This document shows positions 1-8,500 of a stretch of 23,716 nucleotides of DNA, piece after piece. The position numbers and the translations under genes were made by a program. The notes under the pieces were generated by a model. The model did no database searches, had not been told where the DNA came from, and saw only the letters and a list, made by a program, of their open reading frames with translations. Source of the DNA: Stephanodiscus triporus (Eukaryota; Bacillariophyta; Thalassiosirophyceae; Thalassiosirales; Thalassiosiraceae); NCBI GenBank assembly GCA_036939755.1, contig JALLAZ010000110.1, positions 1-23,716 on the forward strand, written 5' to 3'. The stretch's first letter is position 1; every line of letters begins with the position of its first letter.

Positions 1-344
1 GTGTGTTTTAGCTAGCTTTAGCTAGCGGCACAGCGTACTTTAGGGTAGTTACCTACTCTTAGCAGTCGCGAAATGGGAGGCCATTTTTGCGATGGGTGCT
101 GGGGAGTTTCCTGTCACCTACGTACCGCTAGGTAGTTAGGTGACAGAACCTACCCACGTACGCAGATATGGGTAGGGCGGGCGGGTTTTTGTTTTTTTGT
201 GTGTGTTTCGCGAAATCCGAAATAATATTTGCTAATTTAGAAAGCTTTTCCCGGATCGCTCATAATTTTCTTCCCCCCTCCAACAAAAAATATCCCAACA
301 CAACGATCCAAAACTTTATGAGTAGAGGAGAGAGAGTAAGTAAT
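1..344. other. Upstream region of first ankyrin gene
   Basis: No gene is supported here. The reading frame of the first gene stays open back to an ATG at 168, but the extra residues include a hydrophobic, low-information stretch. The DNA between 200 and 340 is AT-rich and purine-rich like a 5' leader. The region therefore most likely holds promoter and 5' UTR. Confidence 0.5.
111..146. repeat. Inverted repeat upstream of first ankyrin gene
   Basis: A perfect 10-base inverted repeat (CTGTCACCTA at 111-120 and TAGGTGACAG at 137-146) encloses a 16-base loop. The loop repeats parts of the arm, with CTACGTA and CTAGGTAG words. It lies about 200 bases upstream of the likely start codon of the first gene, so it could be a promoter element or a hairpin in a transcript. 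Two TAGCTAGC words occur at about 9-27. No function can be assigned. Confidence 0.5.
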
Positions 345-1937
345 ATGGCTCGTCTTCGCCCTCAACCCACCAAAAGCAATGGTCGCGGCGCCAGCTCTTC
401 TGGTGACGGCGTGACGATGCAACCTATCCCACAGTACAGCGACATGGAATCGTATGTTACCGAGACATCTTCTGTCACCATACCCGTCGAGCTTGAATCG
501 TTTTCCTCGAGCGGATATGACGTTGATGATGAGGTTTCCTTCTTTGACAGTGCCACCAGTGCATTGACAGGTTGGACTGAGAAGTTTTCGTTATCGAATG
601 CGAAAACTTCCAAGAGTGTATACTCGCAGGGAGGGTTCGAGTCGAGAGCCTCCGGGTTTATAAGCGAGCCCATCTCCTCAATCACTTTCGACTATGGCAA
701 TGGCAGCGTCGAAACTAGCTTGCATGATACCGACGATCCATATTCCAGAAAACAACGCCATGCGATTAGGAATCGTTCTTCAGGGGATAAGCCCATCTCA
801 TCATCATCTTCGGTACAAAGTGAGAGATCCAACTCCTCCAAAAAACGCGCCCCCGTCCCACCTTTACGCGATCCAAACATGGAGGACAAAGAAGAGGATC
901 AAATGTGGGAAGAAGATTGCAATTATGACATAAATCCCACGTTGATGTTTTTAGTGTTGGAAAGCCGTGACTGGAAGGAGGCAATCGCATTACTCGATGG
1001 GAAGGGACTGGAGAATAAGAACGGTGTTTGGAATTTGGGTCAGCTCTTTGGGGGGAATCGTATCCAAACGATCTCTGATGAACTTGCCAAGAAGCGGCAG
1101 AAGGAACTACGTGCTCAGGCCCGTACTTGGATAGTCCGACGCGAGCGGACCGGCGTGCTGCGTTGGAGAATGCTGCCGCTACATGCCGCCATGGCATTCA
1201 ACGCTCCGTTCGATGTGGTACTGCGATTGTATCATCTCTATCCCGGTGCGATACGCTGTCGAGACGATCAGGGAATGCTGCCGTTGCATCTCTGCTTTAA
1301 GTTTGCCAATGAAGACAAGATATTGGAGCTCTTGCTTGATGTTTTCCCCGAGGCTTTAACAGTTACGGATGACAAGGGCAGGTTACCATTAGGATGCACC
1401 CCCAAGGATGGGAGTGATAATGAACGGAGGAGTAACATATTGATTCTGTTCGGGAACTTTCAGGTGGAGATGGCAAAGAGTGTGGAAAATGTGACTGGTA
1501 CCGCTGCTGCTGCAATTGACGTTACTGTTGGTACCGCTGCTGCTGCATCACAGGTGCATCTGCCTATCACCGAACAAGAGGAGGATAGCACCCTAATCGG
1601 AGCAGTTCCTAGATATACCTCCGACACTGACTACAATCAGGTCATATACAATCCAATCAAGCCCACCTTGTCTAAGAAAAAGCAGGAAGTTGTGCCTTCT
1701 TTGAAAATACAATCAGGAAAAGAAGAGGCAGTTGATGGAATGTATGATCGCTATGCTATGCTCAACTTTGAAGATAGTGAAAATATATGTCTCAATGGAA
1801 GGCAAATGGGCAGGGGCTTATTGACCATTCCAGAGGATGAGTCACTAAACGACCTCAAATCGGAATTGTTGGCATTAAACGAGAAAAATAAGAGGAAGGG
1901 GCTCAAAAAGTTCTTTGGCAAAAAGGCAAGGGCGTGA
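345..1937 (+). CDS. Ankyrin-repeat-like protein, diatom family
   Basis: I chose the ATG at 345, which gives about 530 residues beginning MARLRPQPTK. An ATG at 318 and one at 168 are in frame upstream but add unlikely sequence. The first 200 residues are Ser-rich and probably disordered. A degenerate ankyrin region lies at about residues 270-350, seen in the words MLPLHAAMAF, GAIRCRDDQGMLPLHLCFKF and VTDDKGRLPL. Ala-rich and charged low-complexity sequence follows, and the protein ends in a basic KKFFGKKARA tail. It is probably an intracellular scaffold; no enzyme motif is visible. No intron is needed. The protein resembles the gene at 3049-4968 in its ankyrin words (CRDDQGMLPL versus CRDDQNMIPL), so the two are probably paralogues. 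The partner is unknown. Confidence 0.8.
   Translation: MARLRPQPTKSNGRGASSSGDGVTMQPIPQYSDMESYVTETSSVTIPVELESFSSSGYDVDDEVSFFDSATSALTGWTEKFSLSNAKTSKSVYSQGGFESRASGFISEPISSITFDYGNGSVETSLHDTDDPYSRKQRHAIRNRSSGDKPISSSSSVQSERSNSSKKRAPVPPLRDPNMEDKEEDQMWEEDCNYDINPTLMFLVLESRDWKEAIALLDGKGLENKNGVWNLGQLFGGNRIQTISDELAKKRQKELRAQARTWIVRRERTGVLRWRMLPLHAAMAFNAPFDVVLRLYHLYPGAIRCRDDQGMLPLHLCFKFANEDKILELLLDVFPEALTVTDDKGRLPLGCTPKDGSDNERRSNILILFGNFQVEMAKSVENVTGTAAAAIDVTVGTAAAASQVHLPITEQEEDSTLIGAVPRYTSDTDYNQVIYNPIKPTLSKKKQEVVPSLKIQSGKEEAVDGMYDRYAMLNFEDSENICLNGRQMGRGLLTIPEDESLNDLKSELLALNEKNKRKGLKKFFGKKARA
1498..1547 (+). repeat. Short direct repeat coding for GTAAAA
   Basis: The words GGTACCGCTGCTGCTGCA at about 1498 and again at about 1530 are an imperfectly spaced direct repeat inside the first ankyrin gene. 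They encode two GTAAAA segments. This is a low-complexity linker, probably from local slippage or duplication. Confidence 0.5.
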
Positions 1938-2121
1938 GTGAGAAGGATAAGAGGAAGACTTCTACGCTTCGTGAACGGCCGGTCACTTATATATGTTACA
2001 TCGCCATGATTGATCAATCTAAATAGTAAAGAATTAAGGACGCGATTTGTGTCTAGCTTGTCTCTCTTCTTCAAAGAGTCTATGGAAGGAGTGCCCATGT
2101 TGAAGTTTGCTGGGCTTGAGT

Positions 2122-2815
2122 TCATTTTTTCATGCAGACATTGAATGAAGCTCCGTCCTTGTTAACGTTATAGCTCGGATGGACTTCTAAACCAAAATAC
2201 CTCTCAAGGTACTTGTCAAACAACTTTCTTTCCTCCAAGTCAACGGATTTTTTTCCATTGAAGAGCCTGTGATCCGCCCGATGGATGTTAACACTAACAC
2301 CATCAGTGAATGCATGGTCGGAATGGCAGAACTTGTAGTAGCATTCAAGCGCGAGGAGAAACAACTCATGCTCCCTCTTGGCTTTGGCCACTGGTTCTAC
2401 AAGAGATTTCAAGGTTCTCGCAAGAGATTCCTGATCAGATATTCGATCTTCAGCTGACGTGATTCCGTAGTAATCGAGTTCTCGGTCAAACATGGATCGT
2501 GGTATAGTAATAGGAAGTTCAATACTGTATATCAAGAAGTAGCATGACCAATGAGTTTGTTGATATTAGGATGCACTAGATGTTAATATTTTTGAAGAAG
2601 AAATCAGCTCACCTTCCGTAGCGGAGGTAGTTCAAAATTTGAGCGAAGATGTCGCCATCTCTATCAATGAAAACGGCTTTGTCTGGGTCTTCATGCCAGG
2701 TGTCAGACACAAGTTTCCCGAGCACCGACTCGGCATGGCTGTCAATGAGGGCACGTGAGACCTCGAAATGCTTCCCTCCGACATTGAACTTGACTTTCTC
2801 TGCAGCATCCGACAT
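2122..2815 (-). CDS. KCTD-like BTB/POZ (K+ channel T1) domain protein
   Basis: Two exons on the minus strand, 2815-2613 and 2524-2122, are separated by an 88-base intron (donor GTGAGC, acceptor CAG). The joined protein has 201 residues. The N-terminal half is a T1-type BTB domain: KVKFNVGGKHFEVSRALI, then DKAVFIDRDGDIFAQILNYLRYG, and after the splice SIELPITIP. The splice falls exactly where the family motif LNYLRxGxxxLP demands continuity. T1/KCTD domains oligomerise and often serve as cullin-3 adaptors; channel transmembrane segments are absent, so this is not a channel. The C-terminal half (about 110 residues) is not recognised. The gene converges on the first ankyrin gene and diverges from the second, with 233 bases between start codons. 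Confidence 0.9.
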
Positions 2816-3048
2816 GATGTTGGGGGTAGAGCACGAAGAATTATGTGGGAGTCGAGTTTGTGAGTTGATGTTGGAGTTCTCCTTGCTCCTTGTGTTCCCA
2901 TCATCTACTTCTCGAAAGATTCCTGTTTTTGATATTGAATTCCTTTCTCTAAGTTGAGCATGAGAGCCTCTTTATTTTTTTCTCTCTTTTCGCTCCTCAT
3001 CTTCGCGCCTTCTGAAGATTTTTCGCTTAGTGCACACACAATAAAAAA
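2816..3048. promoter_or_regulatory. Shared divergent promoter region
   Basis: 233 bases separate the start codons of the KCTD gene (minus) and the second ankyrin gene (plus). No other coding sequence is supported, so both promoters and 5' UTRs must lie here. The plus-strand start is preceded by an A-rich leader (ACAATAAAAAA), a typical strong start context. No clear TATA box was identified. Confidence 0.6.
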
Positions 3049-4968
3049 ATGGCAACGAAATCGACGACGACGGGCGTCCCCGCCCCTGCTCCTTCTCCTC
3101 ACCCCACGCCGGAGACGTCCACGTCGACGACGATGTCCGTCGCCTTGGCCGCCAGGGCGTCGGCGAATGCGCGACCGACGAACTCCGTGTCGTTGCCGTG
3201 GTTGATCGCCGAGGTCGACGGCATGGCGACGAGGGTGATCGCGAGGGTGGGGCGACGACGAGTGAAAAGAGGAGGAATGAAGGACGGCAGCATCATGGGG
3301 ACAAGAGGATGCACGAGCCCCGGCCGCAGCTCATTGGACCAGCATCAATACCTCGTCGCCAAAGCTACGTTTGATGAAATTGACCAGCATCGCTCCTTGG
3401 TCGCTGCGGCAACGACCGATGAGATTGAACAAAGCTGCGAAGATCTTTCGGTGGCTAGCACAGTCGATGTTGACAACACGCACCCCTATCTGCTGAGGTA
3501 TGCCGACATGTATGCACACGGGGGGGGCGATGACAGCTCTGTCGGCACACCCACATTTGTCTGCGTCAAGCCTTCGCCTCAGTCAAAGGAGGCGCACCAG
3601 TTCAAGGAGGGGCAAAAAGTGTTGTACACCGGTAGCAGCGGGCCGAAGGAGGCTATCATCATGAAAATCCTGTACGATACCGAGCATCGGCCTTATTACG
3701 AAATCAAGCTGGTGGAAACTGACAAAGAAGAGGCAACCCAAAAAACGACCCAGGGTGCCGCGGATGAGAATGGAGATCCTCTTGATAAATGCGTCAATTT
3801 CAAGACCAACTCGACCCCACTCTTCCAATATCTCTATCAGGGTAAATGGAATGATGCCGAGCAGCGCTTGGCAAATAATCCGGAGGAAGCGACTATTTGG
3901 GTGGCAAGGTATGCCAAAAGTAACACCGGATCATACGACGGAGAGAACGTTCGCTGGAAGCTCCTTCCACTTCACTTGATGATTGCGAAAGCGAGTGTGC
4001 GTGAGGCTACATCTGAAGCACTTCATACACACTATGATGATGAAGATGCCATACAAGAAGAACAAACGTTAAAAATTATTACTGATCTTCTCTTGGCTTA
4101 CCCACAGGCTACGCAATGTAGAGATGATCAGAATATGATCCCTCTACAACAGTGTATACGATGCAATGGTTCGCTGTCAATAATAGACAGATTACTTGAA
4201 GCAGATCCGTCTTCAGTCTTCATTAAAGATGCGCGGGGTAGGAATGCGTTTATTTTGGCGGAGAAAGTTTATGGGAAGCTTATTCACGAGCAGCCAGTTG
4301 GCTCCGAGGACACGGCAAAACTGGTGAAGTACATAGGCTTGATGGCATTGCTCAGGGGTGCTGCAATTCGTGTTGCCTCTACTACAGCATCAGAACCAAT
4401 GATGAAGGCGCTCAGGTTGCATGTGGAGCAAGACGAACTTTTGCAAAATCTGCGTATTGAGAACTTGACGCTACGCAGAGAGAATGCTGAGCTTCACCGA
4501 CGTGATGACATGAATATACGACTTTTACAACAGCTCATTGAGAAACTACAGATATATGAAGAAGAACGCTCTGTTGAGAACTACAAGGAAATATTTGGCA
4601 CTAAAGATGATTTGGTGGCTAGGCGTGAGGAAATTCTCCACTCCATATCTTGTGACGATAGTGAAGAGATGGTTGATGGTAGTGAACAGACCAAAGAGAA
4701 AAATGTCGGTGGTGATGGGGCCTACCACAAGCGGCGTGAGCGCTACCTCCTCTCGACTCCAACCGGGAGTAAAGGCAACAATGACACTGCCTTGGGGGTC
4801 AGTGGAGAAGAACCGAAGAGTCAAGAGAAAGTGAGCGCCGTACAAAGCAAAAGCACGATACCAAACTCAACCGAGATGGAAGTGCAGAATATATTTCGTG
4901 TGATCGCGAGCTCTGAAAATCTGCCTGCACTTTCATGGGAGGAAGAGGATTTACTGCAAGTTGAATGA
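3049..4968 (+). CDS. Tudor/SH3-like plus ankyrin and coiled-coil protein
   Basis: A single exon of 639 residues; the ATG at 3049 follows an A-run and is the natural start. The N-terminus is Pro/Thr/Ala-rich and probably disordered. Residues about 97-126 are two copies of a 15-residue unit (DQHQYLVAKATFDEI and DQHRSLVAAATTDEI). Residues about 185-232 (EGQKVLYTGSSGPKEAIIMK then PYYEIKLVETDKEEAT) resemble a small Tudor- or SH3-like module with the pattern VLY...EA...PYY.IKL. Degenerate ankyrin repeats cover about 300-415 (WKLLPLHLMIA, QCRDDQNMIPLQQC, FIKDARGRNAFILAEK). A leucine-rich coiled coil follows at about 450-510. An oligomeric scaffold role is inferred. The ankyrin part matches the gene at 345-1937, so they are probable paralogues separated by the KCTD gene. 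Confidence 0.85.
   Translation: MATKSTTTGVPAPAPSPHPTPETSTSTTMSVALAARASANARPTNSVSLPWLIAEVDGMATRVIARVGRRRVKRGGMKDGSIMGTRGCTSPGRSSLDQHQYLVAKATFDEIDQHRSLVAAATTDEIEQSCEDLSVASTVDVDNTHPYLLRYADMYAHGGGDDSSVGTPTFVCVKPSPQSKEAHQFKEGQKVLYTGSSGPKEAIIMKILYDTEHRPYYEIKLVETDKEEATQKTTQGAADENGDPLDKCVNFKTNSTPLFQYLYQGKWNDAEQRLANNPEEATIWVARYAKSNTGSYDGENVRWKLLPLHLMIAKASVREATSEALHTHYDDEDAIQEEQTLKIITDLLLAYPQATQCRDDQNMIPLQQCIRCNGSLSIIDRLLEADPSSVFIKDARGRNAFILAEKVYGKLIHEQPVGSEDTAKLVKYIGLMALLRGAAIRVASTTASEPMMKALRLHVEQDELLQNLRIENLTLRRENAELHRRDDMNIRLLQQLIEKLQIYEEERSVENYKEIFGTKDDLVARREEILHSISCDDSEEMVDGSEQTKEKNVGGDGAYHKRRERYLLSTPTGSKGNNDTALGVSGEEPKSQEKVSAVQSKSTIPNSTEMEVQNIFRVIASSENLPALSWEEEDLLQVE
3337..3426 (+). repeat. 45-base tandem duplication inside CDS
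   Basis: Two adjacent 45-base units, 3337-3381 and 3382-3426, encode DQHQYLVAKATFDEI and DQHRSLVAAATTDEI. The copies differ at many third positions as well as at some amino acids, so the duplication is old and has been under protein-level constraint. Confidence 0.7.
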
Positions 4969-5493
4969 ATTTGGAGAGGCTAACACAGTGAATTTGGTGT
5001 TTTCTTGTAGTGAAATTGTATGTGAGATCTAAGAATTCATAGGATTCTCTTTGCCGTTATTGATACTGTCTTTCGGACTACGAAAATAGAGTAGAATATT
5101 CATTCATGATAATATCTCAATGAATTACACCGATTATTATCTAGTCGTCCTTCTGGGTTTGTTGTAGGCTCGAAGCCTTTTGAATTGCCACGGAGGAGTG
5201 CACGGCGATCTTAATTGCTAGCAAAAATATTGCAATGCTCGTTAGATGCAGTAACATCAGAAGACGCCGATGAGACGAACGCTGTAGCATCAGAAGACGC
5301 CGATGAGACGAACGCTGTAGAATATGCGATCACTTCAGACGCACCGATGAAGTAGTTGCATTGTTGCAAAAAGAGAAACAACAGGTTGAACCAGTCAAAG
5401 ATGACTTTGCACGATCATATGCCCGGCGACTACCATGATATCAAGAATTTTCGTTTAATTTAATTACTTGGCAACAAACAGTAACATCTTCTT
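4969..5493. other. Gap with AT-rich 3' flank and repeat
   Basis: This 525-base stretch lies between the ends of the second ankyrin gene and the prolyl hydroxylase gene, which converge. No full gene is supported. It contains 3' UTR-like AT-rich sequence and the 33-base tandem repeat at 5255-5320, followed by a stretch that reads like a coiled-coil tail in another frame. Confidence 0.6.
5255..5320 (+). repeat. Two exact 33-base tandem units
   Basis: Units 5255-5287 and 5288-5320 are identical over 33 bases, a multiple of three. In one plus frame they read as repeats of SEDADETNAVA, and the open frame continues to a stop at 5352. A degenerate third unit seems to follow (TCAGACGCACCGATGAAGTA). 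It may be the remains of a coding repeat or a simple minisatellite. Confidence 0.85.
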
Positions 5494-8102
5494 TCATATA
5501 GTATGCGTCTGCTGTGGCCTATCGTCAATGACAAACGTCTTCACGGTCTTCTCATCCACCTTGACGTTCCACTGATGGCCCTTGTAGGTATTCACGTTCA
5601 GCGTCGGATCCCCGTACCCCATCTTCCCCCAGAACGTATCCTGGAAATACAACTGCGCGTTCCTCATCGCTTCGTCTGTTTGAGTATTGGCGAATGACGC
5701 CTTCTTCTGATTGTTGTCCTGTGACACGCCGGCCGCCCTATTTCTTTCTACTACGTGTTGGTTCTTTGGAGAACCCTCAAATCCCCCGCGGGGGCCGTTC
5801 CAGACCCATAGATCTGATAGACCAAAATGAGGCGTTGAAAGGAAAACGAACATTATTTAGTTGGATACAGAATAAATGAGTGTAGATTTCGTCTAATGTG
5901 CACTCACTTGCGGCCCATTTCTCTCCGCTTATCACAGGACAACCCCCGTGCATGGACTTTTGGTCTGGGGTACCGTCCGGGTTTTGCGAGTAAAAGAGGA
6001 CGGCGCGACTCGAGTGTGGCCGTATAGACAGCCGGGAACGACATCGAACGACCATCTGCTCCTCCCACGAATCCTCCTTGAGGATGCCTGCTACGTCGCC
6101 GGACTCACGCAATGCCGTTTTTGCGTCGTTGAAATCAATCCGGTCCTTTTCGTCCACTCCAACAGGCCAACCCTCGGTGAAAACGGTTTCGCCGCCATCG
6201 CCTTTGTTAATTTTCGATGGGATACACAAGAGACAAGCAGTGTTTGTGGTATATGATCAGGGCAATCAACTCGCATGCTGCAGCTTTGTCCTGGGTGGTT
6301 CGCGCGATTCACGCCAAGGATTTACTCACCTTCGTTCAAATCGGTCATGTACAGCAATATCGTCGCGAATCTATTAGTGCCCAAGTGCTCAGAATCGACT
6401 GTCGAGTTGAGTGGTCAATGGGAATGAGCTTTATCGACGGCGACGCTAACTCATACTTGAAATGTATCCAACGAATGCAAAAAAAGAAGTGGACTCACAA
6501 TCGTGCTCGTTCTGCTTCTGATGATCATCTATCCAGTCCAGGTGCGGAATGTACGCCGTGGTCTTGTTGTACCGTAACACCTGCAATCCATCCGTTAGAC
6601 TCTCTTCGTACTCATCGAATCCTATTAGTTCACGCGCGATGATGGTTAGCCTTGAGGGATGAGAACGGTGCACATCGCCATGGCACGGAAAGGATCATAC
6701 ATTACAATCGCCACGAGATGCTCAAACTGGGAGGGGATCAGACGATACGCCACTCACCGAGCACGGTCATGCATCGTCTCTTCACCGCCTGCGCCACCTT
6801 GCCATGGGTGTCGAATCCATTCTCGGACGTCCTCTTCGAATTCACGTTGTACCCGCTCGCGCCGGTGCTGCTCCTCTTCATCCTGTGCGTCTCGCTCGTC
6901 TCCGCCAGCGCCCTGACGACGATCGCGGCGCTCTCCTCCCTGTCGAAGAAGTTGAAAACGTCGAACACGCGGGGGGAGAGGGAGATCACCTCGAGCCACA
7001 CGGGCAGGTCGAGCGGCACGGAGACGTGCTTCAGCTCGAATATTTCGCCGACGTGCCTCGGCGCGAACATGAAGACCCGTCCGGCGGGTACTGCGTACAG
7101 GTGCAATTCCCTCCTCCGCGTCAACGTCGCGTCGCACGTTCCACCGACGCCGGGGAGTTCCCCCCCCGCGCACTCCCTCCCCGATGTCGTCGTCGTCGGG
7201 ATCCCCGCCTCCCTCGCCAGACGCGCAAGCTGCCCGAGTCCGGTAATCCTCACCCCCTCCCTCGTGTGGAAGTGACACGGCCTTGTGCCCGCCCCCGGCA
7301 CGTTCACGATCAATTCGTGATCCGACTGCACCGTCGTCCTATTCGCGCCCATGTCGCAGTATCTCAACATGGACGGGAGGCCCGCGCCGCCGCCCGCGTC
7401 GTCGTGCGCGCGAGGATCCGTCCAAGTCGGGCCGCATCCCTCCCCCCGATCGTGGAGCAGGGCCGGGAACGACGACGACGACGACGACGACGCGACGTTC
7501 CCCGTCAGGGCTAGGGTGAGCATCGCGTCGAAGGCGTGCTTGCTGTCGCCGGAGCGAGCAGTCGTCGTCGTCTCCGTCTCGGTCGTCTCCGGCACGGCCG
7601 ACGCCGAGTCGAGGAGGGCGCGGGACGTCGTCGTCGTCGTCGTGCCGGGCGCGCCCCCCCGCTGGCGGGAGCACGGATCCGGCTCGCCGTTCCGATGGAC
7701 GACGATGTCCACGTCCGAGAAGGGATCGACGCCGCCGTCGTCGCGCGAGTCGCGGTCGAGGAGGGACGCGTGGGACTGATCGAGGTGCGACCGTCCCCCG
7801 GCGGGGGGGAGGGGGGGGACCGCGGTCGTGGGCGGTTCGTCGGGGATTGACGACGACGACGACGACGACGAAGAAGACTCGACGCGAGGATGATCCGGAC
7901 GACGCGGGACGACAACGGCCGTGTCGTTCGCGTCGTCCGCCCGCGGAGGAGGAGGATTCGCGACCAAGTTCCGGAGGAAATAATCGACGGGCACGACGAG
8001 GGGCGACAGCGCGACGCCGAGGAGGTAGGCGACGACGCACGCGAGGGCGGTCCTGATCGACGGGCTGACGCCGCCCCCGTTGTTGCCCGTCTTCGACGAC
8101 AT
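5494..8102 (-). CDS. Prolyl 4-hydroxylase with VHL-like C-terminal tail
   Basis: Five exons on the minus strand: 8102-6758, 6621-6499, 6398-6330, 6201-5908 and 5813-5494. All four introns are phase 1 with GTGAG donors; the joined protein has 716 residues. Residues about 15-40 are a hydrophobic signal anchor (TALACVVAYLLGVALSPLVV), so it should be a type II membrane protein of the ER or Golgi. Residues 50-300 are mostly low complexity. The region LHLYAVPAGRVFMFAPRHVG through SPRVFDVFNFFDREES leads into the 2-oxoglutarate/Fe(II) dioxygenase fold. Iron ligands are H475 and D477 (PHLDWID) and H597 (SMHGGCPV); K607 (GEKWAANLW) should bind 2-oxoglutarate. The family hydroxylates peptidyl proline. 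The last 50 residues (LNVNTYKGHQWNVKV) resemble the pVHL beta domain. It is divergent from the chitin-binding gene. Confidence 0.93.
7471..7492. repeat. GAC trinucleotide microsatellite in P4H exon 1
   Basis: Seven GAC units run uninterrupted inside the first exon of the prolyl hydroxylase. Read on the coding strand they give a Ser run in the disordered region between the membrane anchor and the enzyme domain. A second array of the same type lies at about 7849-7871. Confidence 0.85.
7849..7871. repeat. ACG/GAC microsatellite in P4H exon 1
   Basis: A second uninterrupted GAC-type array in the same exon, coding for Ser on the minus strand. Because this GC-rich stretch lacks stop codons on both strands, long shadow reading frames arise there in several frames. 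Confidence 0.85.
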
Positions 8103-8500
8103 CGCAAGAGGCGGTTTTTGCTTTGAGTGGAGGTGGTGCGATGGTTTAATGGAAGGACGAGGACGATGGATGAGAACACGAAGCGTCTCTTGTGTGTGAC
8201 CGTGTATGGTACGATACTAGATACTGGCTGAAGCCCACAGTACGATAATAAATACGTTGTGTACATATGACTCAATGCCAATGCTGTCAGAAAGAGAGAA
8301 GAAAAAATGTCCGAACGCGGGAAAATGGTCCTTGAGATTTTAGATTTTCCCCCCGAGCGGGAAGAGGGAGTGGTGTTCTTGGAACCACACTTAAGACTCG
8401 AGAGTACACAACATAACACATAAACCTTCTAAAACCCTACCCCAAATGTCCACGCAAACCATCCCTCTCTAACGTTTAGAGAGCGAGCCGACATTAGACC
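8103..8500. promoter_or_regulatory. Divergent promoter between P4H and chitin-binding gene
   Basis: 398 bases separate the two divergent start codons (minus at 8102, plus at 8501). No gene is supported inside. Composition drops sharply from the GC-rich first exon of the hydroxylase to mixed sequence. A bidirectional or shared control region is inferred from the arrangement only. Confidence 0.5.

Noticed and set aside
168..344. Upstream ATG at 168 as the start of the first ankyrin gene
   Set aside because: The added residues look like translated leader sequence (GGFLFFCVCF then random), and ATG 345 is followed at once by typical protein composition.
5255..5320. CRISPR-like repeat
   Set aside because: The two units are adjacent with no spacers, and the genome is eukaryotic.
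6804..7514. Long plus-strand reading frames opposite the prolyl hydroxylase
   Set aside because: They arise from stop-poor GC-rich sequence, are Arg/Pro-rich without domains, and the minus strand has clear P4H motifs with consistent splicing.
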